Assembly: GCA_002773185.1 (NCBI GenBank)
Contig: PFBU01000084.1
Location: 1-11,883, forward strand
Source: Candidatus Magasanikbacteria bacterium CG10_big_fil_rev_8_21_14_0_10_36_16
Lineage (GTDB): Bacteria; Patescibacteriota; Patescibacteriia; Magasanikbacterales; UBA922
DNA length: 11,883 nucleotides
Reading direction: 5' to 3'
Shown: positions 1 through 8,000 of the stretch, one piece after another
Layout: every line of letters starts with the position of its first letter
Position numbering within the stretch: position 1 is the stretch's first letter
Translations under genes and position numbers: made by a program
The notes under the pieces: model-generated
What the model was told of the DNA's origin: nothing
Database searches by the model: none
The model's input: the letters and a program-made list of their open reading frames with translations, nothing else

Positions 1-69
1 TAATTTAGATCTATTATTACACAAAATTACTTAACTATGACATTTCTATTTTGCTAGCCCTATGACATT

Positions 70-98
70 ATCATATGGGCGGGACAGAATACAGCCAA
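70..98 (-). promoter_or_regulatory. Possible sigma70-type promoter reading leftward out of the window
   Basis: Read on the minus strand, TTGGCT (98-93) is followed 17 bases later by TATGAT (75-70). An overlapping alternative is TTGACT (126-121), 17 bases, then TATTCT (103-98). Both fit the -35/-10 spacing of a housekeeping promoter with 4-5 matches per box. A start near position 63 would serve a gene beyond the left edge. Short AT-rich boxes occur often by chance, so this is tentative. Confidence 0.3.
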
Positions 99-112
99 GA
101 ATACAGCCAAGA
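89..112. repeat. Perfect 12-bp tandem duplication
   Basis: ATACAGCCAAGA occurs twice with no gap, at 89-100 and 101-112. It lies in non-coding DNA and overlaps both leftward promoter candidates. The duplication therefore repeats a TATTCT-like box and a TTGGCT-like box on the minus strand at a 12-bp offset. It may be a replication-slippage product or a binding-site duplication. Confidence 0.85.
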
Positions 113-179
113 GTCCATAAAGTCAAAAGTCTATTTAGGTTTATTTAACAAAAATTTGTTTTATCTTAGTCAAAAATAA

Positions 180-208
180 ACAAAAAAGTCCACCTAAAAA
201 GATGGACT
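180..208 (-). terminator. Rho-independent terminator of gyrA
   Basis: On the minus-strand transcript AGTCCATCT (208-200) pairs with AGGTGGACT (195-187) across a four-base U loop, giving a 9-bp stem with a single U-G wobble. Five Ts follow directly, then G and TTTATTTTT. On the plus strand the wobble becomes a C-A mismatch and no T-tract follows, so the element works leftward. It sits 53 bases past the gyrA stop codon. Confidence 0.9.
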
Positions 209-219
209 CCTTATAAAAT

Positions 220-263
220 TTCAGCGTAAATTCGCGTTTTAATCCGTTCAAATCTGCGTCTTA
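220..263. repeat. Degenerate short tandem units at the gyrA 3' end
   Basis: Four imperfect units of 10-12 bases follow one another: TTCAGCGTAAA (220-230), TTCGCGTTTTAA (231-242), TCCGTTCAAA (243-252) and TCTGCGTCTTA (253-263). Each carries a GCGT/CGTT core followed by an A/T-rich spacer. The last unit overlaps the gyrA stop codon. Similar 'ACGCAGATTTGAACGG...' text is familiar to me from intergenic DNA of other bacterial genomes. The function is unknown. Confidence 0.5.
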
Positions 264-2768
264 TACAAAAGCAATAGCCGCAATTTTATCATTTGGATCT
301 TTGAACCTCATAATACGCACTCCTTGGGTAGCTCTGCCTAAAGTAGAGATACTCTTGAGTGGTGTACGGATTACTTGTCCTTTGACCGAAATGATCATAA
401 TATCTTTTTCTTCAGTAACATTGACTATCTGACTACTGATAATCTTACCAGTTTTGGTAGTAACTGCCATAGTCTTAATACCACTACCCCCACGACCTTG
501 GACTTTGTATTCATTTATCTTAGTCTTTTTACCCATACCATTTTCTGAGACTACCAACAATTCCAAGACTTTCATTTTGACTAGACTGTTGTCAATAATA
601 CTCATACCCACTACTTCATCAATTGATTTAAGTTTGATGGCTCGGACACCAGAAGCAGTACGGCCCATCGCACGCACATCTTTTTCTTTGAATCTAATAG
701 ATTGTCCAAGAGAAGTAGTAATCATAATATCATTGTTACCAGCAGTTGGCTGTACCCATTCCAGCATATCGTTTTCTTTTAACTTCAAGGCAATTAGACC
801 AGACTTGCGAACATTTTTGAAATCTTCAATTTTGGTTTTCTTGATATTTCCTTTACTTGTCACCATGACCAAAGATTCATAACTACCAAGATTTTCTAAT
901 GACAAAAATATAGAAACTTTTTCATTTGGAGCCAATTGCAAGAAATTTTGTAAGGCCTGACCTTTTGAAGTACGAGTGGCTTGTGGAATATCATAAGCAC
1001 TAAGTTGAAAAACACGACCACGCGTAGTGAAGAAGAGAATATTATCATGAGTATTGGTAGAAATAATTTTGTCAACTACATCTTCTTCTTTGGTAGCCAA
1101 ACCAATCACACCTTTGCCACCACGACTTTGTTGTTTGAAAGTATCTGGTGGCAGACGTTTGATATAGCCATCACGACTAGAGATGATAAGAGTTGGTTCA
1201 TTTGGTACCAAATCTTCAATATTGAATTCTTTGACACCATGAGCAATAATCTGAGTACGTCTTTCATTACCATAAATAGTTTTTATTTCTGATACTTCTG
1301 TTTCAATAAGAGCCAAAATTTTCTTTTCACTCTTAAGTAAAGCTTGAAGTTCGGCAATAATTTTTTGTTTTTCTTTGAGTTCATCTTCAATTTTTTTACG
1401 TTCTAGATTGGCCAATTGTTGCAACTTCATTTCCAGTATTGCCACAGTCTGTCTATCACTAAATTTGAATTTACTCATCAAATTTACTTTGGCCTCTTCT
1501 TTGTCTTTTGATTTACGAATCAAAGCAATGATGAGATCAATCTTATCCAAAGCCATTTTGAGACCTTCCAAAATATGAGCTCTATCAAGGGCTTTGTCTA
1601 GTTCAAATTGCGTACGACGACGAATGACTATTTGACGATGTTTCAGATATTCTTCCAAAACTGTTTTCAAATTCAAAACCTTAGGTTGAATACCATCTAC
1701 CAGTGCCAACATATTAACATGAAAAGTAGTTTGCAACTGAGTCAATTTGAAAAGTCTGTTCAAAATCTTTTTTGGATAAGCATCTTTTTTGATTTCAATA
1801 ACAATACGTACACCTTCTCTATTGGATTCATCACGTAAATCTTTGATACCTTCCAATTTTTTTTCTTGTACTAACAAAGCTATTTTTTCTATCAAAGTAG
1901 CCTTGTTTACCTGAAAAGGAACTTCCGTAATAATAATATTTGTTCTATCCCCTTTGTCAGTTTCTTGAATTTCTGTCTTAGCACGCATCACAATACCACC
2001 ACGACCAGTCGCATAGGCAGCTGCAATATCTTTTTTGTTGTAAATAATGCCACCAGTTGGAAAATCCGGACCTTTGATATATTCGGTTAATTCTTCAATA
2101 CTCAATTTTGGATTCTCAATCAAAGCCATAATACCATCACACAATTCAGACAAATTGTGTGGAGGAATATTGGTAGCCATACCAACTGCAATACCCATAC
2201 TACCATTCAATAACAAATTTGGTAACTTGGCTGGCAAGACTCTTGGTTCACGATAAGATCCATCATAAGTTGGCACAAAGTCAACTGTATTTTTTTCAAT
2301 ATCTACAATCAATTCTTCAGCAATAGCTCGCAATTTGGCTTCAGTATAACGCATAGCAGCGGCACTATCACCATCCATAGAACCAAAGTTACCTTGACCG
2401 TTGACAAGCATCTCACGCATGTTGAAATCCTGAGCCATACGTACCAAAGAATCATAAATTGCACTATCACCATGAGGATGGAATTTAGCCATCACCTCAC
2501 CGACCACATGGGCTGATTTCTTGGACTTGGCAGTATGTCTAAGACCTAGGCCCCACATCGCATAGAGAATACGACGGTGTACTGGTTTTAGACCATCACG
2601 AACATCTGGTAAAGCACGAGAAACTATCACACTCATAGCATAGTCTAGATATGATGTTTCCATTTCTTGCACCAAATTTATTGGCTCAACCTTTTCAACA
2701 ATTTCACCCTCAACTACATTGTCATCTGTATTTTTTTTGGATTTTTGGATACTTTTCAAACGTGGCAT
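261..2768 (-). CDS. gyrA: DNA gyrase subunit A (type IIA topoisomerase)
   Basis: GyrA is the DNA cleaving and rejoining subunit of gyrase; with GyrB as an A2B2 complex it introduces negative supercoils using ATP. The 835-residue product is complete. The N-terminal core opens with YLDYAMSVIVSRALPDVRDG (40-59). The winged helix holds Arg140 and catalytic Tyr141 in AAAMRYTEAKL. The tower and coiled-coil segments extend to about residue 500. The six-bladed C-terminal DNA-wrapping domain runs from about 525 to the end. It carries the GyrA box QSRGGKG (547-553), which separates gyrase from topoisomerase IV ParC. The quinolone-determining region HPHGDSAIYD keeps Ser102 and Asp106 (Ser83 and Asp87 in E. 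coli), the usual susceptible residues. The N-terminus is about 14 residues longer than in E. coli, and there is no long acidic tail. The ATG start has no Shine-Dalgarno motif. The gene follows the upstream membrane-protein gene by 10 bases, suggesting co-transcription, and ends at a strong terminator. Confidence 0.98.
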   Translation of the reverse strand: MPRLKSIQKSKKNTDDNVVEGEIVEKVEPINLVQEMETSYLDYAMSVIVSRALPDVRDGLKPVHRRILYAMWGLGLRHTAKSKKSAHVVGEVMAKFHPHGDSAIYDSLVRMAQDFNMREMLVNGQGNFGSMDGDSAAAMRYTEAKLRAIAEELIVDIEKNTVDFVPTYDGSYREPRVLPAKLPNLLLNGSMGIAVGMATNIPPHNLSELCDGIMALIENPKLSIEELTEYIKGPDFPTGGIIYNKKDIAAAYATGRGGIVMRAKTEIQETDKGDRTNIIITEVPFQVNKATLIEKIALLVQEKKLEGIKDLRDESNREGVRIVIEIKKDAYPKKILNRLFKLTQLQTTFHVNMLALVDGIQPKVLNLKTVLEEYLKHRQIVIRRRTQFELDKALDRAHILEGLKMALDKIDLIIALIRKSKDKEEAKVNLMSKFKFSDRQTVAILEMKLQQLANLERKKIEDELKEKQKIIAELQALLKSEKKILALIETEVSEIKTIYGNERRTQIIAHGVKEFNIEDLVPNEPTLIISSRDGYIKRLPPDTFKQQSRGGKGVIGLATKEEDVVDKIISTNTHDNILFFTTRGRVFQLSAYDIPQATRTSKGQALQNFLQLAPNEKVSIFLSLENLGSYESLVMVTSKGNIKKTKIEDFKNVRKSGLIALKLKENDMLEWVQPTAGNNDIMITTSLGQSIRFKEKDVRAMGRTASGVRAIKLKSIDEVVGMSIIDNSLVKMKVLELLVVSENGMGKKTKINEYKVQGRGGSGIKTMAVTTKTGKIISSQIVNVTEEKDIMIISVKGQVIRTPLKSISTLGRATQGVRIMRFKDPNDKIAAIAFV

Positions 2769-2778
2769 AAATTTTTAA

Positions 2779-3408
2779 TTATTGATTTTTTGTTGTAGTG
2801 GTTAGATTATTATTGACATCTGTCGTAGTACTGACAAACAGACTGTGCATAGCATCTTGCAACTTTTGCAAGTTTACAGTACTTGTTGTATTAGCTTCTA
2901 GAGTACTACTTGTTAGCAAATTTTTCAAGTTTTGGGTATTTTTGTCTTTATCATCATTAAAGTTCTTGAAGATACTTTGTAATTCCCCTTTACTATCCTG
3001 CAAAGAATCAAGAGGACCATTGGAATTACCTTTGTTATCAAAAAATAAGTTACCTATACTCATAATCCACAAAATGAAGATCACAAGGGTAAAGATAATT
3101 ACCGCTGACCAAAGCCACACACTGCTATTCTTTGGCGAGCTATATATTTGAGCAGTTTTTTTCTTGACTGGTATAGAAATCTCTCTAGATACAGGCACGT
3201 TTATTTTTTCCGTTTCATCTCTTACTTCAGTTTGTTTATTCATTTCTTGCATCAGTACCGAAGGCAAATCTCTGACAGCTTTTTTTATTTCTTGGCTGTC
3301 TTTCTTTGATTTTTTACTAATCTTTTTTAGTACCTTCTTTTTGCCTTTTTTAGATTTCTTATTTGGTTTATCTTCATGCTCTTTTTTTTTATTTTTTTTG
3401 ACAGGCAT
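2779..3408 (-). CDS. Lys-rich single-pass membrane protein of unknown function
   Basis: I do not recognise a family. The 209-residue product has three parts. A strongly basic N-terminal arm (first ~45 residues) has many KK/KKK runs. A linker of moderate charge reaches to about residue 95. A hydrophobic helix (about 97-119, starting VWLWSAVIIF) then precedes a polar C-terminal half rich in Ser, Thr, Asn and Asp with TTT runs. By the positive-inside rule the basic arm should be cytoplasmic and the Thr-rich half outside. I start at the ATG ending at 3408; a TTG two codons upstream (3414) is possible, and neither has a Shine-Dalgarno motif. The stop is 10 bases before gyrA, so the two are probably co-transcribed, but nothing in the protein links it to gyrase. 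The basic arm could contact nucleic acid or ribosomes; that is speculation. Confidence 0.8.
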   Translation of the reverse strand: MPVKKNKKKEHEDKPNKKSKKGKKKVLKKISKKSKKDSQEIKKAVRDLPSVLMQEMNKQTEVRDETEKINVPVSREISIPVKKKTAQIYSSPKNSSVWLWSAVIIFTLVIFILWIMSIGNLFFDNKGNSNGPLDSLQDSKGELQSIFKNFNDDKDKNTQNLKNLLTSSTLEANTTSTVNLQKLQDAMHSLFVSTTTDVNNNLTTTTKNQ

Positions 3409-3572
3409 ATACAAACTAATTTCAAATTTTTAATTTTAAATTTCAAAACAATTTTCAATTTTAAAATTTTAAAATGACACAATCTGAGCCAACTAGGCTA
3501 TCTTAAAAAGATAATAACTATCTTCTCTTTATTATTAACTATAGACTAAGAACTCTGAACTAGGAACTATAA
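3409..3572. other. AT-rich intergenic spacer with short repeats
   Basis: This 164-bp gap contains no gene. From 3420 to 3475 it is almost only A and T, built from overlapping variants of AATTTCAAATTTTAAA. A weak GC hairpin (AGCC/GGCT, 3487-3499) and a 6-bp hairpin (TATCTT/AAGATA, 3499-3513) follow, then four heptamers of the form RACTNNR (3544-3571). I see no convincing terminator and no confident promoter. Read-through from the MBL gene into the membrane-protein/gyrA pair therefore cannot be excluded. Confidence 0.55.
3544..3571. repeat. Four heptameric units next to the MBL gene stop
   Basis: GACTAAG, AACTCTG, AACTAGG and AACTATA follow one another without gaps at 3544-3550, 3551-3557, 3558-3564 and 3565-3571. 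All fit RACTNNR. The array ends one base before the MBL stop codon on the minus strand. It is the second gene 3' end in this window with a short-period degenerate repeat, after gyrA. The role is unknown. Confidence 0.5.
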
Positions 3573-4187
3573 TTACTCTTTTTCCAAAACCATTACCAAT
3601 GTATCTTCCTCTGGCAAATCTTTTTCTTTGATAATTACTTTCTTTTCTGGGGCGCCATTTTTACTACCAATTTCTTTGAGAAAACTATCTATTACCTTAG
3701 CATCAGGATCATTGTCAGAATTGAAAGCATAAGGAATCACAATTTTTGGCTCTATTTCGTTGATCAATTTTATGGCATTTTCATTATCAAAAGAATCAGG
3801 ATGACCAACAGGCAAACACAAAATATCAATATTAGAAAGGACTTCCAACTGTCTTGCTGTAAGCTGTTTTTTGATCATACCCACATGTGCAACAGTCATG
3901 TTTTCACTATCAATACGCAACATGATCTGTCCGGCTTCATGACCATCTACAGAAGTAATAAGCACACCCCTAGTATCTACTTCACCTGGGCTAGAAAAAA
4001 TAAACGGTTCTCCAGACAAAGTAATAGCACCCTCCTCACCACGAGTATAAAGAGCTATGTCAGGAGTAAGACTACGTGGGAAATTACCTTTTTTTTGTTT
4101 ATATGGATCTATCACAATTGTCACATCTTTATCAAAAGGTTTTGTTTGAATTTTTATGGCAGTGTTGCCGAGCCAAGAAATATGCAT
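3573..4187 (-). CDS. Metallo-beta-lactamase-fold protein (UlaG/Lactamase_B_3-like) lacking the metal site
   Basis: The 204-residue product follows the outline of small UlaG-like MBL hydrolases. It starts MHISWLGNTAIKIQT and has the strand TIVIDPY (23-29). It then has the PGEV...GV turn (67-75, family PGEYEVKGV), the AHVG segment (100-103, family HLGD), DILCLPVG (121-128) and EPKIVIP (146-152). The catalytic hallmarks are gone: where active members read THxHxDH this reads TRGEEGA (48-54), the Asp of HLGD is Met104, and the late His of IPMH is replaced around Ala154. Of these expected ligands only His101 remains. It is therefore probably not a zinc hydrolase of the usual kind; a structural, binding or regulatory role is an inference. 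The reading frame is intact and its C-terminal end resembles active relatives, so it does not look like a decaying pseudogene. It has its own upstream promoter and lies between a terminator and the gyrA pair. The ATG start lacks a Shine-Dalgarno motif. Confidence 0.82.
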   Translation of the reverse strand: MHISWLGNTAIKIQTKPFDKDVTIVIDPYKQKKGNFPRSLTPDIALYTRGEEGAITLSGEPFIFSSPGEVDTRGVLITSVDGHEAGQIMLRIDSENMTVAHVGMIKKQLTARQLEVLSNIDILCLPVGHPDSFDNENAIKLINEIEPKIVIPYAFNSDNDPDAKVIDSFLKEIGSKNGAPEKKVIIKEKDLPEEDTLVMVLEKE

Positions 4188-4222
4188 AAATTGAGGTTTA
4201 AATCTACTAAAATTACAGAGAT

Positions 4223-4251
4223 ATTATACTTGATTTTCAAGACAAAAGCAA
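4223..4251 (-). promoter_or_regulatory. Sigma70-type promoter for the MBL-fold gene
   Basis: On the minus strand a perfect TATAAT (4228-4223) lies 17 bases from TTGCTT (4251-4246). A start near 4216 would give a leader of about 29 bases before the ATG at 4187. It sits just beyond the terminator of the preceding unit, where a new promoter is expected. The spacer contains the inverted repeat CTTGA-TTT-TCAAG (4229-4241), which could bind a regulator or be chance. Confidence 0.6.
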
Positions 4252-4268
4252 GTCCCAAAAATCAACAA

Positions 4269-4293
4269 AAATAACCCTTCTTAAGGGTTATTT
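4269..4293 (-). terminator. Hairpin terminator after the LytR_C gene
   Basis: An 11-bp perfect inverted repeat, AAATAACCCTT (4269-4279) and AAGGGTTATTT (4283-4293), closes a three-base loop. On the minus strand it is followed by a T-rich run (TTTTTGTTGATTTTT). It begins 12 bases past the stop codon of the LytR_C gene and precedes the MBL promoter. It should therefore end the surface-protein transcription unit. The symmetrical stem could also act on rightward transcripts. Confidence 0.85.
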
Positions 4294-4305
4294 AAATTAA
4301 TTTTT

Positions 4306-5070
4306 TTATTGTTTACCCAATATCACCACAACATCATCCAAACTATCAGCTTCACCAATCGGCAATTTATTGATAATCTTTGCGTTTTTTATTTTAGTAA
4401 GCAAAGATTCTATATTTTTACCAGTAAGATTAACCACTAAATTTCCGCCATAAGTACTAGTAGCAGCATCCCCCACTTTATCCAATTTGTAACCAACTAA
4501 ATTTTTTAACTCATTACCCAGTACAGAGGCCGCCCCTGCTATACCACTACCATTACGTACTTCAACTGAGATTGAATCAGTACTAGAGGCCATACTTTCG
4601 ACATCATTATTTATTGTAGAAGTGGTAGTATCTACTGCAACATCATTATTTGTATCTATATAAACTGGGCCAACATTAATTATTTTGTTTGTTTCTGGCC
4701 TATAAATAATAGCTTTATCTTTATAAATAAGAATTTTGTCACCATTTTGGGAACCCACAAAAAATTTCTGAGTTTTCACTAAGCTTTCAACATCTTTAAT
4801 TGTACCAACCACAGGATCTTCACCTTGTGGTAAATTCATTACTTTTGATATTTCAGCTACCAATTGATTAGCTTCGGCCTTATTTACCGCGGCCTGAGCC
4901 TGAGGATTTGTTAACACGTACATCTCACTTTTCAACTTATGATAATTAAAATAAAAAAACAAAGTTGTTCCCAATAAAAATAAAAAAACTATACCAAAAA
5001 CAAAATCCTTTATTTTCATTTTTGATAATATAACAGGAAGTACTAAATTAGTTTTTGGTTTTAATTCCAT
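4306..5070 (-). CDS. Membrane-anchored LytR_C-domain protein
   Basis: The 254-residue product has a short cytoplasmic N-terminus, one transmembrane helix (about residues 23-42, VFGIVFLFLLG...) and an extracytoplasmic remainder. Its C-terminal ~90 residues form a LytR_C domain, recognised by SVEVRNGSGIAGAA (168-181) and the final DDVVVILG strand. In LytR-CpsA-Psr proteins this domain accompanies the enzyme that attaches polymers to the cell wall, but no LCP catalytic domain is present here. The middle segment (about 70-135) holds LPQGEDPVVGTI, FFVGSQNGDKILIY and IIYRPETNKIINV. I associate this combination with LytR_C proteins of candidate-phyla-radiation bacteria. A Thr/Ser/Asn-rich linker (about 145-167) joins it to LytR_C. 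I use the ATG at 5070; a TTG at 5082 and an internal ATG at 5019, just before the helix, are alternatives. It follows the giant surface protein by 22 bp and is probably co-transcribed, suggesting a shared envelope role. Confidence 0.85.
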   Translation of the reverse strand: MELKPKTNLVLPVILSKMKIKDFVFGIVFLFLLGTTLFFYFNYHKLKSEMYVLTNPQAQAAVNKAEANQLVAEISKVMNLPQGEDPVVGTIKDVESLVKTQKFFVGSQNGDKILIYKDKAIIYRPETNKIINVGPVYIDTNNDVAVDTTTSTINNDVESMASSTDSISVEVRNGSGIAGAASVLGNELKNLVGYKLDKVGDAATSTYGGNLVVNLTGKNIESLLTKIKNAKIINKLPIGEADSLDDVVVILGKQ

Positions 5071-5092
5071 ACAAAAAAGCAATCTTTAAAAA

Positions 5093-8000
5093 TTAATTAG
5101 AGGTACTACTACTGACTGTAGTATCAATAGTTGTTGTCACCACATCGATACTACTATCATTGATAGTAGTAGTAACAGTGTCCACAATTATTTCATCTAT
5201 AGTTGTAGTAGTTATGTTATCTACTATTGTAGATGTTGTAGTTTCTTCAATAATATTTTCCTCTGTAGTAGAAGTAACATCTGTACCACTACTAGCATTA
5301 TTGATATCTTCATCAGTCAAATTGTGAGTTTGCAAATAATTATTAGCAATATTAGCTAGACTATCACTAGAAATACTATTACTACTACTAATATTAGGGT
5401 TTGTAGAGGAAACACCCAAGATATTATCTTCGTCAGACAACTGACCAAAAGCATGCCAGTTTACAAGAGTATCTCCAACAGCTTTTGGTTCAATATAAAT
5501 AGTGAACCCTGTCATATCAACATCATTAACATAGTATTTGTCTACTGGAGAATTTGAAGCCAAAGTGAGAGTGATAATAGGAATAGTAGAATATTTTTCC
5601 TTAAAAGTAACATGCACACCACTTTCACCGGCTTGAATAAGAGCCATACCTACAGAATCTTGTGACAAAGCAATGTGTTTGGCAAAAGCTGCATTCCTAC
5701 TGAAAACCAAACTTTTAGTCACAGATTTATCATTGATAAATTGGTCCATACCGCCACCCAATAGTAGCACATTATAAACATCTAATTGTTGCTTCAATTC
5801 TTTGACACCTTCAAGAGCCAAAGCTCCCAATTTGGAGTATTGGATACCCCAAGCACCTTCACCATTTGGACCAAGAGTATCGCTACCAACAGTTACTACC
5901 TCTGGAAAAATCTTATACAATTCTTGAGCAATAGCACCCACGTCAGCATTCCCATTTTTTATCCAATTGAAACTCACTGCTCGAAAATTATCTATTCTAT
6001 CTAAAACATTCAAATCCAAAATATTTGTTTTGAGTCTCCTGTCAGAATTACTAGTCCAAGATGTTGCATCTTGAGTAAGATAGACACCATCATCACCCTG
6101 AGCATCCAAGAAGTGAATAGTCCCATCTCCTGTTACCAATCTAATAGACCAAGCAATAGCATCACTACCCATAAAAGATATATCCACATTACCACAATCT
6201 GTAAAACTACTACTACCACTACTGACACTTACATCATAAACCACGAAATCTGTCTCATATACAATATTACCATCAGTAGTTAGTTGGTAAGTCAAAACAA
6301 ACCCATCTACACCTGGCACAGCCTTTATAAAAACATGACCAGCGACAACCAAATTTCTATTCAATACAGTTTCAACTTGTACTACTGAACTCATGGTACT
6401 ATCAAATATTTCATATACAACAATAGACAAACCGAGCCTTGTGGTAGCATATGCCAAAAGGACATTTCCACCAGTCAGAACATCAGAACTCAACCGTGAG
6501 TTTACTAACTGAAAATTGTTAGTATCCACAACTGTACCAAAAGTACCAGCTGTTGAATCCCAAACCATATATTTGATATAAGAATTTGTATTGAAAACAG
6601 TAAAAAATATTGCGACATTACCATCAGATAAAGTCGTGGCAGATATACTTCCAGGAGAAGAGAAAATGGCATTATCAGCGTAAAATGAACCACCACCATT
6701 TATATCTAAGATGCTTTCATCAAAAACTTTATAACCACCGAAATTACTAGTAATAGAGCCTGAATACGTAATCAAAACTTTTTCAGTCGTGCCACTGCCT
6801 GTCACAGCAAAAGAAAAATCTCCAACACCACCAGCTTCGACAGTACCACCATAAGCGCTACAAGGCGCACCAGTATTATCACACATTGAATATTTCAAAG
6901 CTCCACCTGAATAAGAAGGAGCATCCCACACCACAAAGAAAGCCCCATCAGACATAGCCTTGACTTGTATATCCAAAATATCAGCAGAACTAGCGAAAGA
7001 ATATTCACCACCCAGTACTTGAACACCAGTACTACTATAAGTTTTGTAATAACTATAACCACTATAAGCATAAACAATGACAGCCGTACCATCAGACAAA
7101 ATAGCCACATCAGACAAACTAGTACCACCAGCCCCGTCATCTACTGTCGTGGTTGCGGATACTGAATTGCCTGCGCTATCATAAATAACAAATTTTAGAT
7201 GAGTATCACTGGAATCATAATAAGTCTCTATCACATTTCCATTGGCAAAAACAGCCGTAGACATAGGTTGAGCATCTGTATTATTTACTGTTATAGGATC
7301 AGTTGAAGCCGTATAATCAGAACTAACAGTTTGTCCACCAGAAAAAGTAAGGTAATTAGAGAGATTATCCAAATCATCCCCATAAGCTATCACAAACTTA
7401 TTAGCACCATACACACTCTGCATACTTAGAAATGACAACCCTGTTTGATTATCTTGTGAACCTGCCAAAGTTTCAGCTTGTAAGACAGAACTGAGATCAC
7501 TACTATAAACAGTAAAATAATAGTTACCAGTATACGGAGTAGCCCCATTTGTTGAAAAATCATCATAGGCAAAAACTATATTATCATCATTGGTTCTAGT
7601 TACTCTTATATTGTAAATATTTGTAGCTGTATGTAATGTCTGTGCTGAACCAGGAATGCTATATGTACCAGTACCCGAGTCATAATCTAATTTTATATAT
7701 TTGTTTACACCATCGATACTGTCCACATAAGCAATCGCAGCCCCACCATCGGCAGTACCCACAACAGTGGCTCTATCAACCAGATCAGTGGTAAAAGTAG
7801 CAGGAGCTGATACAGTACTGTTACCAAGATCAACTATCCTATATTGAGAAATCGTACCATCATTATTATCTCTATATAATAATAATACTTTATTATTTGA
7901 TAAGGTGGTAGCACTAGTATAATAACTAATACTTGCAGAGCCATCAATGACATTAGGCATACCACAACCACCCATATATGAACAAACAACATAATTGAAA

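Larger units (their letters stand above)
1..180. other. Intergenic region left of the gyrA terminator
   Basis: I see no coding region here on either strand. The stretch is AT-rich except for a GC-richer island around 76-118. It contains a perfect 12-bp tandem duplication (89-112), two copies of CTATGACATT (35-44 and 60-69), a 6-bp-arm AT palindrome at 147-160, and a possible leftward promoter. It probably separates gyrA from another minus-strand gene that begins beyond the left edge, but that gene is not visible. Confidence 0.6.

Noticed and set aside
147..160. AACAAA/TTTGTT palindrome as an operator or terminator.
   Set aside because: It is A/T-only except for one pair per arm, sits in AT-rich DNA, and palindromes of this quality are expected by chance.
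454..2256. Open frames on the plus strand opposite gyrA.
   Set aside because: They lie antisense to an intact, highly conserved gyrA and show no recognisable domains or start signals; they are shadows.
3499..3513. TATCTT-AAA-AAGATA hairpin downstream of the MBL gene as a terminator.
   Set aside because: The stem is only six mostly A-T pairs and is not followed by a T-tract on the minus strand, so it is too weak to call.
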